The position numbers and the translations under genes are program-made. Shown piece after piece: positions 8,047 through 17,172 of a stretch of DNA of 64,000 nucleotides (position 1 is the stretch's first letter; each line of letters starts with the position of its first letter). The notes below the pieces were generated by a model. That model did not search any database. It saw nothing but the letters and a program-made list of their open reading frames with translations, and was not told the DNA's origin. Origin of the DNA: JBBPYC01 sp038200275. GTDB lineage: Bacteria; Pseudomonadota; Gammaproteobacteria; Burkholderiales; Burkholderiaceae_C. The stretch lies in contig JBBPYC010000086.1 in NCBI GenBank assembly GCA_038200275.1, positions 1 to 64,000 on the forward strand. Reading direction: 5' to 3'.

Positions 8047-8865
8047 TCAACCGCGTTGCGCAAACGCGAGTGCTGCTTCGACCATGCGCCGCAATGCGGA
8101 CTGCACGTTGGCCGCCACGTCGGGTAGGTAATCGAACGGCAACGCCTCCTTCATGTAGCTGCACTGCGTCATCTCGAGCTGTACCGCATGCACGCCTTGC
8201 GTGGGGTTGCCGTAATGGCGTGTGATGTGGCCGCCTTTGAAGCGGCCGTTCAGCACCGACGTGTGCACGGCGCTCTGCTGCGCGATGCCGAACAACACAT
8301 CGGCCAGTGCGGGGTCGCAGCTTGCGCCGTTTGCAGTGCCGAGGTTCAAATCGGGCAGCTTGCCGTCGAAAAAGCGCGGCACCACCGAGCGGATCGAATG
8401 CGCATCCCACAGCACGACGCGGCCGTGCGCTTGCTGGAGGCGCTTGAGTTCGCTGGCGATCTGCTCGTGATACGGCCGCCAGATCGTTTCACGGCGCGCT
8501 GCGATCTCGGCTTCATTGGGTACATCGCCGGCTGCGTAGATCGGTGTGTCGTCGAACGTATCGACCGGGCACAAGCCGGTCACACTTTGGCCCGGATAGA
8601 GACTCGCGCCGTCTGGCGGACGGTTCAGGTCAATCACGTAGCGCGAATGCGTGGCCAGCAGCACCGAGGCACCGATCGCTTCGGCAAAGTCGTAGAGCTT
8701 GCCCAGATGCCAGTCGGTGTCGGGCACCTGGCGCGCTTCGGGCGTGAGGCGTGCGACCAAGTCGGGCGGCACATGAGTGCCACTGTGCGGAATCGAGATC
8801 AGCAATGGCTGGTGGCCTGCGCGAAAAACGAATGGTGGCTGGTCGGTCTTGAATGTGGTGTGCAT
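8047..8865 (-). CDS. hutG: N-formylglutamate deformylase
   Basis: 272 residues. It hydrolyses N-formyl-L-glutamate to glutamate and formate, the last step of the five-step histidine pathway. Family landmarks are LLISIPHSGTHVP near residues 21-33 (metal-binding His), DTDWHLGKLYDFA, VIDLNRPPDG, LWDAHSIRS and GHITRHYGNP. It is the most downstream hut gene here and follows hutF by 16 bases. The combination with HutF means that histidine is degraded via formylglutamate and not by direct formiminoglutamase. Confidence 0.95.
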   Translation of the reverse strand: MHTTFKTDQPPFVFRAGHQPLLISIPHSGTHVPPDLVARLTPEARQVPDTDWHLGKLYDFAEAIGASVLLATHSRYVIDLNRPPDGASLYPGQSVTGLCPVDTFDDTPIYAAGDVPNEAEIAARRETIWRPYHEQIASELKRLQQAHGRVVLWDAHSIRSVVPRFFDGKLPDLNLGTANGASCDPALADVLFGIAQQSAVHTSVLNGRFKGGHITRHYGNPTQGVHAVQLEMTQCSYMKEALPFDYLPDVAANVQSALRRMVEAALAFAQRG

Positions 8866-8881
8866 AGGTGTTTTCGTACGA

Positions 8882-10276
8882 TCATTCGGCTTTCAGCAAG
8901 GTCGTGCGTGCCGCAACGAAGCGCGCGCCTGCCTCATCGCGCAGCGGATGTTTGCCGGCGTTCACGCGCAGTTGGCCACCGATGTGGACCGAGCCAATCG
9001 CGGAACTGCGCTGGCTTGCAAACACATGCGCGGCGAGCATGGCCGGGGCCGGCAACTCGCGCAGCGCCACATGCTGCGCATCCAGTTCGACGAAGTCCGC
9101 ACGCTGGCCCGCGGTCAACCCGCCCACCGCCCTGCCGGACGCTTGCGCACCGCCTTGCAGCGCAGCCAGCGTTAATGCGGTCGCCACGTTTGGCTGCGCA
9201 GTCGTCACCCCGACGTTGCGCTGGCGCGTGAGCAACCGTTGGCCGTATTCGAGCAGCATCAGCTCCTCAGCTGCGTTCACGCAGATGTGGCTGTCCGAAC
9301 CGATACCCCAGGCACCGCCCGCTTCACGCCAGTGCGCGAAGTCGAACAAGCCGTCGCCCAGGTTTGCTTCTGTGGTCGGGCACAGGCCGGCCACCGCGCC
9401 GCTGCGTGCGCCGCGTTCGGCTTCAGCCGCGTCCACATGCGTGGCATGCACGAGGCACCAGCGCGCATCGACCGGCGCATGGTCCAGCAGCCAGGCGACT
9501 GGGCGCTGGCCGCTCCAACTGACGCAGTCGTCGACTTCTTGCGTCTGTTCGGCGACGTGGATGTGGATCGGTGCAGTGGCGTCCAATGCAGCAAGGCCCG
9601 CCAGCGCATCGCGCAAGGCGTCTGGCGGCACCGCACGCAGCGAATGCGGCGCCAGGCCGAGGCGTGCGTTCTGGGCCTCGCAAATGGGTTTCAACCGCTC
9701 CAACAGCCGCAGCATCGAATCGGTCGAACGGATGAAACGGCGCTGGCCTTCGCCGGGCGGCTTCGCACCAAACCCGCTGGTTTGATAAAGCACCGGCAGC
9801 AGCGTGATCCCGATGCCGGCCGCCTGCGCTGCCCGCAGCAACGCGTGCGCAAGTTCTGCGTCGTCGGCGTAGGGCGTGCCGTCCGGCGCGTGGTGCAGAT
9901 AGTGAAATTCGCAGACGCTGCCGTAGCCCGCTTCGAGCATTTCGACGTACAGCCAAGTTGCGATCGCTTCGACCTGCTGCGGCCCGAGACGAGACGCGAA
10001 GCGGTACATCAACGTGCGCCAGCTCCAGAAGCTGTCTTGCTGCTCAGCACTGCGGAACTCGGTCAGGCCGGCAAACGCGCGCTGAAACGCGTGCGAATGC
10101 AGATTCGGCATCGCCGGGATGATCGGGCCGGCGGCGGTCCGCATGCCTCGCGGCGGCGCATCGGTGGATGGCTCGATCTGCGTGAATGTGCCTGCATCGT
10201 TCCAGCGCAGCACCACGTTGCGCGCCCACCCGGTGGGCAGTAGCGCATCGGCGGCGAAAAGTGCGGTGTCGCTCAT
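8882..10276 (-). CDS. hutF: Formimidoylglutamate deiminase
   Basis: 464 residues, overlapping the hutI stop by four bases (ATGA). It converts N-formimidoyl-L-glutamate to N-formyl-L-glutamate and ammonia. This is an amidohydrolase-superfamily barrel with the metal pair in PNLHSHAFQR (H60, H62), a further His in IHIHVAEQ, and the metal-binding Asp in GIGSDSHICVN. It supplies the substrate for the downstream hutG. The cytoplasmic location follows from the lack of a signal peptide. Confidence 0.95.
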   Translation of the reverse strand: MSDTALFAADALLPTGWARNVVLRWNDAGTFTQIEPSTDAPPRGMRTAAGPIIPAMPNLHSHAFQRAFAGLTEFRSAEQQDSFWSWRTLMYRFASRLGPQQVEAIATWLYVEMLEAGYGSVCEFHYLHHAPDGTPYADDAELAHALLRAAQAAGIGITLLPVLYQTSGFGAKPPGEGQRRFIRSTDSMLRLLERLKPICEAQNARLGLAPHSLRAVPPDALRDALAGLAALDATAPIHIHVAEQTQEVDDCVSWSGQRPVAWLLDHAPVDARWCLVHATHVDAAEAERGARSGAVAGLCPTTEANLGDGLFDFAHWREAGGAWGIGSDSHICVNAAEELMLLEYGQRLLTRQRNVGVTTAQPNVATALTLAALQGGAQASGRAVGGLTAGQRADFVELDAQHVALRELPAPAMLAAHVFASQRSSAIGSVHIGGQLRVNAGKHPLRDEAGARFVAARTTLLKAE

Positions 10277-11517
10277 GCCGACACGGCGTGTTCAACGCGA
10301 CCCTGCCGCACGACTGTACGCACTGGGCGCTGGCCGAACCAGTAAGCCAGCTCAGCGGCTTCGGTGACGTTCCAGAGCACGAAATTCGCAGGCCGGCCCG
10401 CTTCGATCGTGCCGTGCGTGGCCTGCAGGCCCAACGCCCGCGCGGCGTGCGCGGTGACGCCGGCCAACGCCTCCGGCACGGTCAGCCGAAACAACGTGCA
10501 GGCCATGTTCATCATCAGCAGCAGGCTCAATGCGGGCGACGTGCCGGGGTTGTGATCGGTTGCCACCGCCATCGGCACGCCCGCTTCGCGCAGGGCCTGG
10601 ATCGGCGGCAGATGCGTGTCGCGCAGCGTGTAGTAGGCGCCCGGCAGCAGCACGGCGACGGTGCCGGCCGCGCGCATCGCGGCGATGCCTGCGGCCGACA
10701 GGTATTCGACGTGGTCGCACGACAGCGCGCCGTAACGTGCCGCAAGCGCCGCACCACCCATGTCGGACAACTGTTCGGCATGCAGCTTGACCGGCAGGCC
10801 GAGGGCTTGCGCGGCCTGGAACACCCGCTCGGTCTCCTCCAGCGTGAAAGCGATGCGCTCGCAGAACACGTCGACCGCGTCGATCAATCCTTCCGCAGCG
10901 AGCGTCGGCAGCATGTCGTTGCAGACAGCTTCGATGTAGTCGCTGCTGCGGCCCGTGAATTCGGGCGGCAGTGCGTGCGCGCCGAGGAACGTCTTGCGCA
11001 CCGTCACGCCGTGTGCTTCGCCCAGCCGGCGTGCCACGCGCAACTGCTTGCGTTCGTGCTCCAGCGAAAGCCCGTAGCCCGACTTGATCTCGATCGCACA
11101 GACGCCCTCGGCGAGCAGGTTTTGCAGCCGCGCGGAGGCGCTTACGAACAGCGCATCCTCGCTGGCTTCACGCGTGGCTTTTACTGAGGAGACGATGCCG
11201 CCACCCGCTTTGGCCACTTCCTCGTAGCTCGCGCCTGCGAGTCGCATCGCAAACTCGTTGGCGCGCTGGCCACCATAGACGAGGTGTGTGTGGCAGTCGA
11301 TCAGGCCGGGGGTGACGAATGCGCCCGCACCTTTGTGCTGCGGCAGGTCATCGGCGCCCGCTGGCAAGGCAGCACGTGGGCCGGCCCAGTCGATCAGGCC
11401 ACTGGCGACCACGATCGCCGCGTCCGGCTCGGCTTCCAGCCGCAAACCGGTCCAGACGCCGTTCGCGCTGGGCAACGAGTGGAATTCGGTCATGAGCGGT
11501 TGAGTTGTGTCTTCCAT
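10273..11517 (-). CDS. hutI: Imidazolonepropionase
   Basis: 414 residues. It opens the ring of 4-imidazolone-5-propionate to give formimidoylglutamate. GLIDCHTHLVYGG (H76, H78) is the metal site, GGIVSSVKATREAS and IEIKSGYGLS are family segments, and KLHAEQLSD and VATDHNPGTSP provide the remaining ligands. An alternative ATG lies eight codons downstream. It is separated from hutD by 12 bases and coupled to hutF by overlap. Confidence 0.95.
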   Translation of the reverse strand: MEDTTQPLMTEFHSLPSANGVWTGLRLEAEPDAAIVVASGLIDWAGPRAALPAGADDLPQHKGAGAFVTPGLIDCHTHLVYGGQRANEFAMRLAGASYEEVAKAGGGIVSSVKATREASEDALFVSASARLQNLLAEGVCAIEIKSGYGLSLEHERKQLRVARRLGEAHGVTVRKTFLGAHALPPEFTGRSSDYIEAVCNDMLPTLAAEGLIDAVDVFCERIAFTLEETERVFQAAQALGLPVKLHAEQLSDMGGAALAARYGALSCDHVEYLSAAGIAAMRAAGTVAVLLPGAYYTLRDTHLPPIQALREAGVPMAVATDHNPGTSPALSLLLMMNMACTLFRLTVPEALAGVTAHAARALGLQATHGTIEAGRPANFVLWNVTEAAELAYWFGQRPVRTVVRQGRVEHAVSA

Positions 11518-11529
11518 CGCGAGGGGTCT

Positions 11530-12171
11530 TTACAAAGCCGATCGGCCGGCCAGCGCCGTGGGGGTCCACCGCACGACAACCAATCGCGGCGTCGCATCTT
11601 GTGTCTTGACGGATTGCATTGCTGGCCAGCCGCGCGCTGCGTTTGCATCGGCCCACAAGAGTCCTTCGCCTGCGCCCAGCACCTCATCATCGACTTGCCA
11701 GCGCCCGCACAAACTCATCAGCAATCCGCCGTGAGCAGGCGGCAGCGGCGCATGATCTGCCGCATCGATCAACTGCACGTCGGCGTGGCCCCGCGTGCGC
11801 CGGCTCATCACATTGAAGTCGATCGACGGGCCGCCCAGCAGCGTGCAATCAAGCCCCAGGTCCCCGCTGAACGCAAACGTTTCGTGCGGCCGATCCAGCC
11901 GCTGATCGATGCCAGCGCACAACGCCTGCAGCCGCACCCCGTCGCCTTCGAGCAGCATGATGATCCTGTCTATGCCTTCAAAAATCGAGAACGGTCCGCT
12001 TGCGCCGATGGTGGCGATGCTGACCCGCCAGTCGAACGCATCGACGCCTGCACCGGGCGGCCAGCTCAGGATTTCACAGGTGCTTCCACCCCCGTTTTTC
12101 CAGGGCGTGGCGGCCAGCGTGCTGCGCGCAAAGCGCTGCACACCCAGGACTTGCGCGTCGGTTCTGTTCAC
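11530..12171 (-). CDS. hutD: HutD family protein
   Basis: 213 residues from a GTG overlapping the permease stop. HutD proteins are cupin-fold members of hut operons, thought to limit pathway flux by binding an intermediate such as formylglutamate rather than to catalyse a step. Matching segments are ATPWKNGGGSTCEI, FDWRVSIATIGASGPFS, RIIMLLEGDGV and NVMSRR. The position between transport and catabolic genes is common for hutD. Confidence 0.92.
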   Translation of the reverse strand: MNRTDAQVLGVQRFARSTLAATPWKNGGGSTCEILSWPPGAGVDAFDWRVSIATIGASGPFSIFEGIDRIIMLLEGDGVRLQALCAGIDQRLDRPHETFAFSGDLGLDCTLLGGPSIDFNVMSRRTRGHADVQLIDAADHAPLPPAHGGLLMSLCGRWQVDDEVLGAGEGLLWADANAARGWPAMQSVKTQDATPRLVVVRWTPTALAGRSAL

Positions 12172-12833
12172 ACCAGTCCGCTGCGCCGCAGCCGCTGCTC
12201 GAAGTGCCGAAGGATCAGCGCAACGGTGCTGGTCAGCACGAAGTAAACGACCGCGATCGCCAGGTAGACCTCGATCGATCGGTACGACACGCTGATGATC
12301 TTCTGCCCTTCATGCATCACGTCGTGGATCGTCAGCAGCGACACCAGCGCGGAGTTCTTGATCAGCGCGATGAACTCATTGCCGAGCGGCGGGATCATGC
12401 GCACCACGGCTTGGGGCAGCACGATCTGACGCATCGCCACGGCGGGTGTCATGCCCAGCGACTGCGCAGCCAACGTCTGGCCCCGGTCGATCGACTGGAT
12501 CGCGCCGCGCACGATCTCCGACACATAGGCGCCCGAATACACGCCCATGCCGAGCACCCCGCACAAAAACGCGGGCAGCAAGATGCCGAAGTGCGGCAGG
12601 CCAAAGAACAGGATGAACAACTGCACGAGCAGTGGTGTTCCGCGAATCACCGCCACGTAGGCGGTGCACGGCACATACACCCAGCGCCGCGCCGGATTCA
12701 GCCGACCGATGCCCACGAGCAGTCCGAGCAAACAGCCGAGGAGCAGCGCGCAAGCCGTGATCTCGACTGTGATCAGCGTGCCTTGCAGCAGCGCCTGCCA
12801 GCCGTTCCAGACCGGCGTGAAGTCCAGATCCAT
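12168..12833 (-). CDS. Polar amino acid ABC transporter permease (HisMQ/GlnP family)
   Basis: 221 residues with five hydrophobic segments. The family signature is complete: an N-terminal GTLITVEITACALLLGCLLG region and the EAA loop GQTLAAQSLGMTPAVAMRQIVLPQAVVRMIPPLGNEFIALIKNSALVS in shortened form (AAQSLGMTPAVAMRQIVLPQ). It lies 37 bases after the amino-acid-binding protein and overlaps hutD, so it probably imports histidine or urocanate. No matching HisP-type ATPase is encoded beside it; the SsuB-like ATPase upstream or an ATPase elsewhere must power it. Confidence 0.9.
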   Translation of the reverse strand: MDLDFTPVWNGWQALLQGTLITVEITACALLLGCLLGLLVGIGRLNPARRWVYVPCTAYVAVIRGTPLLVQLFILFFGLPHFGILLPAFLCGVLGMGVYSGAYVSEIVRGAIQSIDRGQTLAAQSLGMTPAVAMRQIVLPQAVVRMIPPLGNEFIALIKNSALVSLLTIHDVMHEGQKIISVSYRSIEVYLAIAVVYFVLTSTVALILRHFEQRLRRSGLV

Positions 12834-12870
12834 CAGGTCCTGCGCCGAAGCATCCGAGGCGATTCACGCA

Positions 12871-13620
12871 TCACTTCTTGCCGCTGAACCACTTCTTCAC
12901 GATCTTCTCGTAGCTGCCATCGGCCTTGAGGTTGTTGATCGCGTCGTTCACAGACTTTGTCAACTCCGGCGTGTCTTTGCGAATCGCCATACCGTACTCC
13001 TCGGTGGTCAACTGCTCATCGATCACCTTCAGGCCGGGGCGCGTGCGCACATACTGGTATGCGGCCGGCTTGCCGGTCACGGCCGCGTCGGCGCGGCCGA
13101 TGTCCACCAAGTTGAACATCTCCTGGTTCTTCTCGACTTCGACGAGCTGCACCTGCGGGTACTTCTCCTTCACATAGCTGACCGATTTGGTGCCCACCTG
13201 CACCGACACCTTCTTGCCGTTCAGATCAGCCAGCTTCTGAATGCTGGTGTTGTCCTCACGGGTCATTGCCACCAGGCCGCCCGCGTAATACGGCTCGGTG
13301 AAGTCCACCACCTTTTTGCGCTCGTCCGTGATGTAGATGGCGGAAACCGCCATGTCGAAGCGGCGCGACATCAAGCCCGGAATCAGGCCCTTGAAGTCGA
13401 TGTCGACCCATTCGATCTTGCGGCCAAGTACCTTGCCAATCGCTTCGACCATCTCCACATCGAAGCCGGTGCGTTTGCCGTCTTCAACGAACTCCATTGG
13501 CGGAAAGGTGGCATCGGTGCCGACGCGCAATGCGTTGTCTTGCGCGTGCACGGTGCTGGCGCCAAAGGCTGCGGCGGCCAGAGCGGCGATCAGAATGTGG
13601 CGGCGAAAGGGATGGGTCAT
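12871..13620 (-). CDS. Polar amino acid ABC transporter substrate-binding protein
   Basis: 249 residues from the ATG at 13620, which has GGAGA about 8 bases upstream; upstream in-frame ATGs at 13635 and 13665 lack this. A Sec signal peptide ends near ASTVHA. The mature part begins LRVGTDATFPPMEFVEDGK, the standard opening of the SBP_bac_3 family, with GFDVEMVEAIGKVLG and DFTEPYYAGGLVAM following. Located between hutU and its permease, it is the likely histidine receptor of this locus. Confidence 0.92.
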   Translation of the reverse strand: MTHPFRRHILIAALAAAAFGASTVHAQDNALRVGTDATFPPMEFVEDGKRTGFDVEMVEAIGKVLGRKIEWVDIDFKGLIPGLMSRRFDMAVSAIYITDERKKVVDFTEPYYAGGLVAMTREDNTSIQKLADLNGKKVSVQVGTKSVSYVKEKYPQVQLVEVEKNQEMFNLVDIGRADAAVTGKPAAYQYVRTRPGLKVIDEQLTTEEYGMAIRKDTPELTKSVNDAINNLKADGSYEKIVKKWFSGKK

Positions 13621-13699
13621 GCGGTCTCCAATCATTGTGGTTATAGGCAGTCGAAAAGGGATCAACCGGGCAGCTCGACAACGCGAAGCGCCTCGGCGT

Positions 13700-15421
13700 T
13701 CATTTCACCATCGGTAGCTGCAGGCCATGCCGCTTGGCTGCCGCCACGGCGTTGTCATACCCCGCATCTGCATGCCGCATCACGCCGCTGGCAGGGTCGT
13801 TCCAGAGCACCCTGGCAATGCGCTCATCGGCGTCTTTGGTGCCGTCGCAAACGATCACGACGCCCGAATGCTGCGAGTACCCCATGCCAACGCCGCCGCC
13901 GTGATGCAGGCTGACCCAGGTGGCGCCGCCCGCGGTGTTGAGCAAAGCGTTCAACAGAGGCCAGTCGGACACCGCATCGCTGCCGTCCAGCATGCCTTCG
14001 GTCTCGCGGTTCGGGCTGGCAACCGAGCCAGTGTCCAGATGGTCGCGGCCGATCACGATCGGCGCTTTGAGCTCGCCTGTGCGCACCATCTCATTGAACG
14101 CCAGACCAGCCTTGTGGCGTTCGCCCAGGCCCAGCCAGCAGATGCGCGCGGGCAGCCCCTGGAACGCGATGCGTTCACGCGCCATGTCGAGCCAGCGGTG
14201 CACGTGCCGTTCTTGCGGAAACAGCTCCTTGATCTTGGCATCGGTCTTATAGATGTCTTCCGGGTCGCCCGACAACGCAACCCAGCGGAACGGTCCCTTG
14301 CCTTCACAGAACAGCGGCCGGATGTAAGCCGGCACGAAGCCGGGGAAGTCGAATGCGTTCTTCAGCCCTTCGTCGAAGGCAACCTGGCGGATGTTGTTGC
14401 CGTAGTCCACCGTGGGAATGCCCATCGCCTGGAAGTCGAGCATCGCCTGCACGTGCGCAACGCAGGACTTGGCGGCCGCCTTGCGCAGGGTCGGGTGCTG
14501 CGTCGGGTCGGCCTTGGCCGCCTCCCATTGCTCAAGCGTCCAGCCGGCGGGCAGGTAGCCACTGGCCAGGTCGTGCGCGGAGGTCTGATCCGTCACGAGA
14601 TCGGGTCTGATGCTGCCGGCCTTTACGCGCTTGACCAGCTCCGGCATCAACTCGGCTGCGTTGCCCAGCAGCGCGATCGACACGGCTTCTTTTGCCGCGG
14701 TGTGCTGCTGGATCCGTGCCAACGCGTCGTCGATGTCCCTGGCTTGCTTGTCGACGTAGCGCGTGCGCAGCCGGAAGTCGATGCTCGACTGCTGGCACTC
14801 GATGGCCAGCACGCAGGCACCGGCCAGCACGCCGGCCAGCGGTTGCGCACCACCCATGCCACCCAGGCCGGAGGTAAGAATCCAGCGGCCGCTCAGGTCA
14901 TCCGCGTAATGCTGGCGGCCCGCTTCGACAAAGGTCTCAAACGTGCCCTGCACGATGCCCTGCGCGCCGATGTAGATCCAGCTGCCGGCCGTCATCTGGC
15001 CGTACATCATGAGGCCCTTGCGATCGAGCTCACTGAAGTGTTCCCAAGTTGCCCACTTGGGCACCAGGTTCGAGTTGGCGATCAGCACGCGCGGCGCGTT
15101 GGGGTGCGTCTTGAACACACCGACCGGCTTGCCGGACTGGATCAGCAGCGATTCGTCGTCTTCGAGGTTCCTCAGCGATTCGAGGATCTGGTCGAAACAG
15201 GCCCAATCTCGCGCCGCACGGCCGATGCCGCCATAGACCACCAAATCCTGCGGCCGCTCCGCCACTTCCGCGTCCAGGTTGTTCTGCAGCATGCGGAAGG
15301 CGGCTTCGGTAAGCCAACTCTTGCAGCTCAGCTCGGTGCCGCGTGGCGCGCGGATCACTCGGCTCGGGTCATGCCGCGGATTGGTAACGGATGGGCGGGC
15401 AAACTTGTCGGGTGCGTTCAT
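13700..15421 (-). CDS. hutU: Urocanate hydratase
   Basis: 573 residues, slightly longer than the usual 555-560. It adds water to urocanate to form imidazolonepropionate using NAD+ as an electrophilic cofactor. Landmarks: APRGTELSCKSWLTEAAFRM at the N-terminus, YGGIGRAARDW, NAD-site glycines in SGLGGMGGAQPLAG, the segment FCEGKGPFRWVALSGDP with the expected catalytic Cys, and the C-terminal LHHGGGVGMGYSQHSG. It sits between the two transporter gene sets. Confidence 0.97.
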   Translation of the reverse strand: MNAPDKFARPSVTNPRHDPSRVIRAPRGTELSCKSWLTEAAFRMLQNNLDAEVAERPQDLVVYGGIGRAARDWACFDQILESLRNLEDDESLLIQSGKPVGVFKTHPNAPRVLIANSNLVPKWATWEHFSELDRKGLMMYGQMTAGSWIYIGAQGIVQGTFETFVEAGRQHYADDLSGRWILTSGLGGMGGAQPLAGVLAGACVLAIECQQSSIDFRLRTRYVDKQARDIDDALARIQQHTAAKEAVSIALLGNAAELMPELVKRVKAGSIRPDLVTDQTSAHDLASGYLPAGWTLEQWEAAKADPTQHPTLRKAAAKSCVAHVQAMLDFQAMGIPTVDYGNNIRQVAFDEGLKNAFDFPGFVPAYIRPLFCEGKGPFRWVALSGDPEDIYKTDAKIKELFPQERHVHRWLDMARERIAFQGLPARICWLGLGERHKAGLAFNEMVRTGELKAPIVIGRDHLDTGSVASPNRETEGMLDGSDAVSDWPLLNALLNTAGGATWVSLHHGGGVGMGYSQHSGVVIVCDGTKDADERIARVLWNDPASGVMRHADAGYDNAVAAAKRHGLQLPMVK

Positions 15422-15501
15422 GGCGTGATCTCCAACAGTGAACTACGTATTTCGAGAGGAATGAAAGACAACGGCTGCAATACGCCGGCGAATGCACCGG
15501 T

Positions 15502-16296
15502 TCAATGCGCGTCCGCAGCCATCGCCTCCGCGCGGATCTCCTCGGTCAGTTGTGCCTTGATCTCCATGAACTCGGGCGAGGTCTTGATCCGGTAGTGGCG
15601 CGGGTGCGGGAAGTCCACGGCGAATTCGCTTTTGATGCGACCGGGCCGCGCACTGAACACGGCCACCCGGTTCGCCATGAAGATGGCTTCATCGATGTCG
15701 TGTGTGACGAACAGCACCGTCTTCTGCGCCGACTCCCAGATGCCGAGCAGCAACTCCTGCATCAGCACGCGCGTCTGGTTGTCCAGGGCGCCGAACGGCT
15801 CGTCGAGCAGCAGCATCTTCGGGTCGTTGGCCAATGCACGCGCGATCGCGCAGCGCTGCTGCATGCCACCGGAGAGCTGCTTCGGGAAATGCTGCTCGAA
15901 GCCGCGCAGGCCCACCTTGGCGATGAAGAATTCGCTGCGCTCCTGCTGGTCAACTTCACTCATGCCGCGCTCGCGCAGACCGAAGCGGATGTTCTGCGCC
16001 ACCGTCAGCCACGGAAACAACGTGTAGCTCTGGAACACGACGCCGCGGTCGGCACCAGGCCCTTCGATCGGCTGCCCGTCCAGCAGCACGTCGCCTTCGC
16101 TCGGAAAGTCCAGGCCCGCCACGATGCGCAGCAGGGTCGACTTGCCGCAACCCGAAGGACCGAGGATCGTGACGAAGTCGTTTTGCTGCACCTGCAGGTC
16201 GATCGGCAGCAGCGCCTGCGTCTGCTGGCCTTTGGGGCCGGTGAACGTACGCGTCACGCCGCGCACCGACAGTTGCGCGGTCACAGCGAACTCCAT
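15502..16296 (-). CDS. ABC transporter ATPase, nitrate/sulfonate/taurine (SsuB/TauB) type
   Basis: 264 residues. Walker A GPSGCGKST, Q-loop QSYTLFPWLTV, signature LSGGMQQR, Walker B LLLDEPFGALD and the switch HDIDEAIF are all present. The N-terminus overlaps the permease stop by 16 bases, so the two are translationally coupled. In this family the ATPase energises SsuC-type permeases; because the amino-acid permease downstream of hutU has no ATPase of its own, this subunit may serve both. That sharing is inferred. Confidence 0.93.
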   Translation of the reverse strand: MEFAVTAQLSVRGVTRTFTGPKGQQTQALLPIDLQVQQNDFVTILGPSGCGKSTLLRIVAGLDFPSEGDVLLDGQPIEGPGADRGVVFQSYTLFPWLTVAQNIRFGLRERGMSEVDQQERSEFFIAKVGLRGFEQHFPKQLSGGMQQRCAIARALANDPKMLLLDEPFGALDNQTRVLMQELLLGIWESAQKTVLFVTHDIDEAIFMANRVAVFSARPGRIKSEFAVDFPHPRHYRIKTSPEFMEIKAQLTEEIRAEAMAADAH

Positions 16297-17144
16297 GCGA
16301 ATAGCCGCCGGTTCAGCGCCTTGAACGCCAGGTCGGACACCAGCCCGATGATGCCGATCACGATGATGCCGAAGATGATCTGGCCGGTGTTGAGCAGCGC
16401 CTGACTGTCGGTGATCATGTGGCCGATGCCCGATGAGGAGCCGATCAGCTCGGCCACGATCACATACGTCCAGGCCCAGCCGAGCACGAGCCGCAGCGTC
16501 TCTGCAATGCCCGGCGCCGCGCCCGGGATCAGCACCCGCTGCACGATGCCCTGGCCATTGGCGCCCAGCGTGTAGGCCGCTTCCACCAAGTCCCGCCGCG
16601 CGCCGCTAACGATGCCGGCGACCATCAGCACGATCTGGAACACCGAGCCGATGAAGATCACGAGCAGCTTCTGCGCTTCGCCGATGCCGGCCCACAGGAT
16701 CAACAGCGGGATGAACGCCGACGCCGGCAGGTAGCGGCAGAACGAGACGAACGGCTCAAAGAATGCTTCTACCGGCTTCCACGCACCCATTGCGATGCCG
16801 AGTGGCACTGCGACCAACGTGGCCAGCGTGAAGCCGCCGAACACGCGCCAGACCGTCATGCCGATGTCGTGCGCGAAGCCGTATTCGGTGAACAACAGCC
16901 ACGCTTCTTTGACCATCGTCGGCGGGCTGGCCAGAAACGTCGGCGACACGTAACCGCCCAGCGTAAAAGCCGCCCAGACCGCGACGAACAGGATGAAGAA
17001 CGCAGTGCCTAGCAACCAGCGCGTGCGCTGACCAACCGGCTGCAGCGGGCCACGCAGGCGCTGCGGGCGCCTTGGGCGTTTGGCCGCTTGAGTGGCTGTG
17101 GCAGCCGCAGGGACGGCTGCACCTGTTGGCGAACTGATTTCCAA
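16281..17144 (-). CDS. ABC transporter permease, SsuC/TauC type
   Basis: 287 residues from a TTG with GAGG 9 bases upstream. After a basic Ala/Pro-rich N-terminal stretch there are six hydrophobic segments, and the EAA loop is visible as DLVEAAYTLGANGQGIVQRVLIPG. AYVIVAELIGSSSGIGHMI-like sequence near the C-terminus is typical of SsuC/TauC permeases. It is encoded between the receptor and the ATPase of the same transporter, at the head of the hut locus. Confidence 0.9.
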   Translation of the reverse strand: MEISSPTGAAVPAAATATQAAKRPRRPQRLRGPLQPVGQRTRWLLGTAFFILFVAVWAAFTLGGYVSPTFLASPPTMVKEAWLLFTEYGFAHDIGMTVWRVFGGFTLATLVAVPLGIAMGAWKPVEAFFEPFVSFCRYLPASAFIPLLILWAGIGEAQKLLVIFIGSVFQIVLMVAGIVSGARRDLVEAAYTLGANGQGIVQRVLIPGAAPGIAETLRLVLGWAWTYVIVAELIGSSSGIGHMITDSQALLNTGQIIFGIIVIGIIGLVSDLAFKALNRRLFAWSSL

Positions 17145-17172
17145 ACGATGTCCTCGTGCCTGCCAGACTGGC

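Noticed and set aside
6923..8410. A longer metH frame of 495 residues
   Set aside because: The extra N-terminal part overlaps hutG in antisense and has no similarity; the family start is the ATG at 7996.
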